Positions 62,377-64,000 of a stretch of DNA of 64,000 nucleotides are shown piece after piece. The stretch lies in NCBI RefSeq assembly GCF_009770985.1, contig NZ_WSRW01000001.1, positions 372,001 to 436,000 of the forward strand, given 5' to 3'. The DNA is from Mucilaginibacter lacusdianchii (lineage in GTDB: Bacteria > Bacteroidota > Bacteroidia > Sphingobacteriales > Sphingobacteriaceae). A model generated the notes under the pieces. The model was given only the letters and a program-made list of their open reading frames with translations, did no database searches and had not been told where the DNA came from. The translations under genes were made by a program, and so were the position numbers. How positions within the stretch are numbered: the first letter of the stretch is position 1; every line of letters starts with the position of its first letter.

Positions 62377-63723
62377 TTACTTCAAAAAGTCTTCGTCCTT
62401 GATATCGTCTTTGATGAATTTTTTACCGGTTTCCAGTATTTTGCCCAACAAACCAAACCGGCGCTCATCAGCATTAAACTTCGGCTTTTCGGTTTTGGTT
62501 TCGGGTTGTACCGAAGCCTGGTTGTTATATTCCATTTTTTGAATACCTTTTATCAGTAAACCGATACCAGTGGCAAAAGTTGGGCTTTGCAGTTCTTCAA
62601 ATGTATTTTTGGGTAACACTTCGTTTTTGGCCAAGTGCTCATTAGGGTATCCTACACGGCAATCCAAACCGGTTACATATTCTACCAATTGCGGCAAGTG
62701 TTTCAGTTGTGCACCACCACCGGTAATAACAATACCCGCAATCAGTTTCTTTTCGTAACCCGATGATTTGATTTCGTAATACACATGCTCAATGATCTCT
62801 TCAACACGGGCCTGGATGATATACGCCAGGTTTTTAACTGAAATTTCCTTTGCATCACGGCCACGCAAACCCGGTACGCATACAATTTCATTTTCCCGGT
62901 TCTCATCTGCCAGGGCCGAACCAAATCTTACCTTTAGTTGCTCGGCAATGTTGCGCATTACTGCACAGCCTTCGCGAATATCCTCCGTTACACTGTTACC
63001 ACCAAACGGAATTACCGCTGTATGACGAATAATGCCTTCATGAAAAATAGCTACGTCGGTAGTACCACCACCAATATCCACCAGTACCACGCCGGCTTCT
63101 TTTTCTTCGTCGCTCAGTACAGATTCTGAAGATGCCAAAGGCTCCAAAATCAGCTCCTGACTTTCCAAATGTGCTTTAGTTACACATTTTACGATATTTT
63201 TGATAGCCGTAACCTGCCCAGAAATGATATGGAAATTTGCTTCCAGACGCACACCCGACATCCCGATCGGGTCTTTAATTCCTGGCTCGTTATCTACAGT
63301 AAATTCTTGCGGTAACACATGAATAATTTCCTCGCCCGGAGGCATTACCAGATTATACATATCTTCAATCAGCTTTTCTATATCCTTACGGCTGATTTCG
63401 GAATTTAAATCACGGCGGGTAATTAAACCGCGATGTTGCAGGCTTTTAATGTGCTGACCGGCAATACCTACGTTCACTACACGTATCTCTACGTTAGATT
63501 GTGAACCGGCAATTTCTACCGCCTGGTTTATGCCTTGTACAGTTTTATCGATGTTAGATACCATCCCCCTGGTAACGCCTGCCGACTCGGCTTTACCTAT
63601 TCCTAATACTTCAATTTTGCCGTTTTTACTGCGGCGGCCAACAATAGCGCAGATTTTGGTGGTACCAATATCTAACCCTACTACAATTGGCGAACTCTTT
63701 TCCTGTGGTATACTCTTTTCCAT
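62377..63723 (-). CDS. ftsA: Cell division protein FtsA
   Basis: 448 aa. Actin-like ATPase that tethers FtsZ to the membrane. 'VVGLDIGTTKICAIVGRRS', 'EFTVDNEPGIKDPIGMSGVRLEA' (1C region), 'VLVDIGGGTTDVAIF' and 'GIVITGGGAQLKHL' are conserved. The C-terminal 'RFGLLGKILETGKKFI' is the amphipathic membrane-targeting helix, followed by a charged end. Length is slightly above E. coli (420). ftsQ ends 3 bp upstream. Confidence 0.96.
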   Translation of the reverse strand: MEKSIPQEKSSPIVVGLDIGTTKICAIVGRRSKNGKIEVLGIGKAESAGVTRGMVSNIDKTVQGINQAVEIAGSQSNVEIRVVNVGIAGQHIKSLQHRGLITRRDLNSEISRKDIEKLIEDMYNLVMPPGEEIIHVLPQEFTVDNEPGIKDPIGMSGVRLEANFHIISGQVTAIKNIVKCVTKAHLESQELILEPLASSESVLSDEEKEAGVVLVDIGGGTTDVAIFHEGIIRHTAVIPFGGNSVTEDIREGCAVMRNIAEQLKVRFGSALADENRENEIVCVPGLRGRDAKEISVKNLAYIIQARVEEIIEHVYYEIKSSGYEKKLIAGIVITGGGAQLKHLPQLVEYVTGLDCRVGYPNEHLAKNEVLPKNTFEELQSPTFATGIGLLIKGIQKMEYNNQASVQPETKTEKPKFNADERRFGLLGKILETGKKFIKDDIKDEDFLK

Positions 63724-63726
63724 AAA

Positions 63727-64000
63727 TCAATTTTTTTGGGATGTGTTTTCCGTTAGGTTGCTGTTGGTTGAATCCTGTTTTGTTACATTAATATGCTTAC
63801 CAGCGCTATCGGCTTTAAAGTTTTCACTTTTAATGCCAATTACCTGGTTTGCGTATTTAATGTTGATAATTTTATACTTGTCCCACCCGGTTTGCGGAAT
63901 GGCTTGCTTGTAAAATATTTTAAGGTTATGAAACTTTGTATCCAGCGAATCGGCATTGCCCAGTAATATCTTGTGACTGCCAACCCGTGGAACCAGCTCC
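63727..64000 (-). CDS. ftsQ: Cell division protein FtsQ, C-terminal part (partial)
   Basis: Minus-strand frame open from the window edge (64000) to TGA at 63727-63729, 90 residues: 'ELVPRVGSHKILLGNADSLDTKFHNLKIFYKQAIPQ' in pieces, then 'GWDKYKIINIKYANQVIGIKSE' in pieces. The pattern 'vPr.G...I..G......kf.kL..fY......gw..y..in.ky..qv' is the end of Bacteroidetes FtsQ (periplasmic beta domain), and position directly before ftsA and ftsZ supports it. The N-terminus, TM helix and POTRA domain are outside the window. A Ser/Thr/Asn-rich C-terminal tail follows. Confidence 0.85.
   Translation of the reverse strand, partial: ELVPRVGSHKILLGNADSLDTKFHNLKIFYKQAIPQTGWDKYKIINIKYANQVIGIKSENFKADSAGKHINVTKQDSTNSNLTENTSQKN

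Noticed and set aside
1-64000. rRNA or tRNA genes, transposase, integrase or prophage genes
   Set aside because: None could be recognised on either strand; the intergenic gaps examined show no cloverleaf pattern and no mobile-element protein is encoded.

Overview
This window looks like chromosome from a Bacteroidota bacterium of the family Sphingobacteriaceae (Mucilaginibacter/Pedobacter type). The evidence is lineage-typical protein families (DUF5606, Porin_10-type outer-membrane protein, DUF5686 with a CarboxypepD_reg-like domain, a 60-aa histone-H1-like protein), A-rich rather than Shine-Dalgarno-type leaders, and several promoters fitting the Bacteroidetes pattern TTG-N18-20-TAnnTTTG. No rRNA, tRNA, CRISPR array, transposase or prophage gene was seen.

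Layout. 1-7.8 kb: end of a cation-diffusion-facilitator gene, DUF5606 protein, cyclophilin, a secreted amidotransferase-like protein, then an outer-membrane porin, purine nucleoside phosphorylase and LpxK on the minus strand, and a 530-bp gap holding a folded repeat-like element. 7.9-17.4 kb: a DUF2314/Imm33-like orphan, P5C dehydrogenase, a threonine-aldolase-like enzyme, carbonic anhydrase with a DUF1275 membrane protein, a GNAT enzyme, an M42 peptidase, a sugar nucleotidyltransferase and a TlpA-like thioredoxin. 17.7-28 kb: a hybrid 7TM histidine kinase, an outer-membrane barrel, a GH31 glucosidase, dnaK, a GNAT enzyme, and a Crp/Fnr regulator next to an AhpD-like gene with a perfect FNR-type box between them.

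28-43.3 kb is the S10-spc-alpha ribosomal superoperon on the minus strand (rplC to rplQ, with secY, map, infA and rpoA). It has its own canonical promoter before rplC and a strong terminator after rplQ. 43.4-48.5 kb is a 5.2-kb interruption between rplC and rpsJ, carrying a prephenate dehydrogenase that resembles the fungal TYR1 type, a coiled-coil membrane protein and an FtsX/MacB-type permease. 48.5-52 kb is the str operon (rpsL-rpsG-fusA-rpsJ), with its own promoter and a terminator after rpsJ. 52-64 kb: small envelope proteins, a PAS sensor with a DHp-like helix but no ATPase domain, a DUF5686 protein, dapA, a histone-H1-like protein, an alpha-oxoamine synthase, and the division genes ftsZ, ftsA and ftsQ (partial).

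Most worth a second look: the fungal-type TYR1 homologue placed where rpsJ and rplC would normally adjoin; inverted repeats in nearly every large inter-cistron gap of the ribosomal operons, one of which encloses a promoter upstream of rpsH; the FNR-type palindrome between a Crp/Fnr regulator with a matching E-x-x-S-R recognition helix and an AhpD gene; and two families of dispersed-looking intergenic repeats. I do not see an obvious multi-gene defence system. All family assignments are by eye, without database searches.
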